Assembly: GCA_021850095.1 (NCBI GenBank)
Contig: JAJZRX010000008.1
Span: forward strand, 1 to 64,000
DNA: 64,000 bases
Source: Deltaproteobacteria bacterium
GTDB lineage: Bacteria > Desulfobacterota > Desulfuromonadia > Geobacterales > Pseudopelobacteraceae
Direction: 5' to 3'
Shown here: positions 63,668-64,000 of the stretch, one piece after another
Layout: every line of letters starts with the position of its first letter
Numbering within the stretch: the stretch's first letter is position 1
Notes under the pieces: model-generated
The model's database searches: none
What the model was told of the DNA's origin: nothing
The model's input: the letters and a program-made list of their open reading frames with translations, nothing else
Made by a program: the position numbers and the translations under genes

Positions 63668-64000
63668 ATGTCGGATAAAAACAGCGCCCCGGAGAAAAAC
63701 AAGGCCATAGAACTGGCTCTCAGCCAGATAGAAAAACAGTTCGGCAAGGGCGCAATCATGCGTCTGGGCACTGATGAGGCGCTGCCGGGGGTGGATGCCA
63801 TCTCCACCGGCGCCATCTCCCTGGATGTGGCCCTGGGTGTGGGCGGCGTGCCGCGCGGCCGGATTGTCGAGATTTACGGTCCGGAGTCTTCCGGTAAAAC
63901 CACCCTGGCACTGCATATCGTGGCCGAGGCCATGAAGAGTGGCGGCATCGCCGCCTTTGTGGATGCCGAACACGCCCTGGATATCGGTTATGCCCGTAAA
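63668..64000 (+). CDS. recA: recombinase RecA, truncated by window end
   Basis: [23 protein letters not shown]-like; [40 protein letters not shown]. Confidence 0.97.
   Translation, partial: MSDKNSAPEKNKAIELALSQIEKQFGKGAIMRLGTDEALPGVDAISTGAISLDVALGVGGVPRGRIVEIYGPESSGKTTLALHIVAEAMKSGGIAAFVDAEHALDIGYARK

Overview
This 64 kb window looks like chromosome from a Geobacter/Pelobacter-type deltaproteobacterium (inferred from gene content and style; not verified). The core content includes methylmalonyl-CoA epimerase, two outer-membrane porin-like proteins, parA/parB followed by a seven-gene F1Fo ATP synthase cluster (b', b, delta, alpha, gamma, beta, epsilon), nrfHA between two kup paralogs, a hybrid histidine kinase and response regulator, a P-type ATPase, tex, serS, tRNA-Ser(UGA), hemE, leuC/leuD, larB/larC, cinA and the 5' end of recA. 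Accessory material includes a decayed IS1595-type element with recognisable terminal inverted repeats. A four-gene restriction-modification-like operon lies directly downstream of tRNA-Ser: a large beta-class DNA MTase, a DUF1016/YhcG-type nuclease, a DEAD/DEAH helicase, and a small protein with a PD-(D/E)xK-like motif. A SWIM-SNF2 helicase, a PIN relic and a DUF4143-type ATPase are inserted between larB and larC, with a second copy of the larB 3' end at the far side of the SNF2/PIN segment. The best regulatory RNA call is a c-di-AMP (ydaO/yuaA) riboswitch with promoter and terminator upstream of the second kup. Several inverted-repeat (MITE/REP-like) elements occur, including one whose end supplies the apparent Shine-Dalgarno of atpC. 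The strongest candidates for something not well described are the split-nuclease R-M operon with its two matched intragenic palindromes and the larB-flanked insertion.
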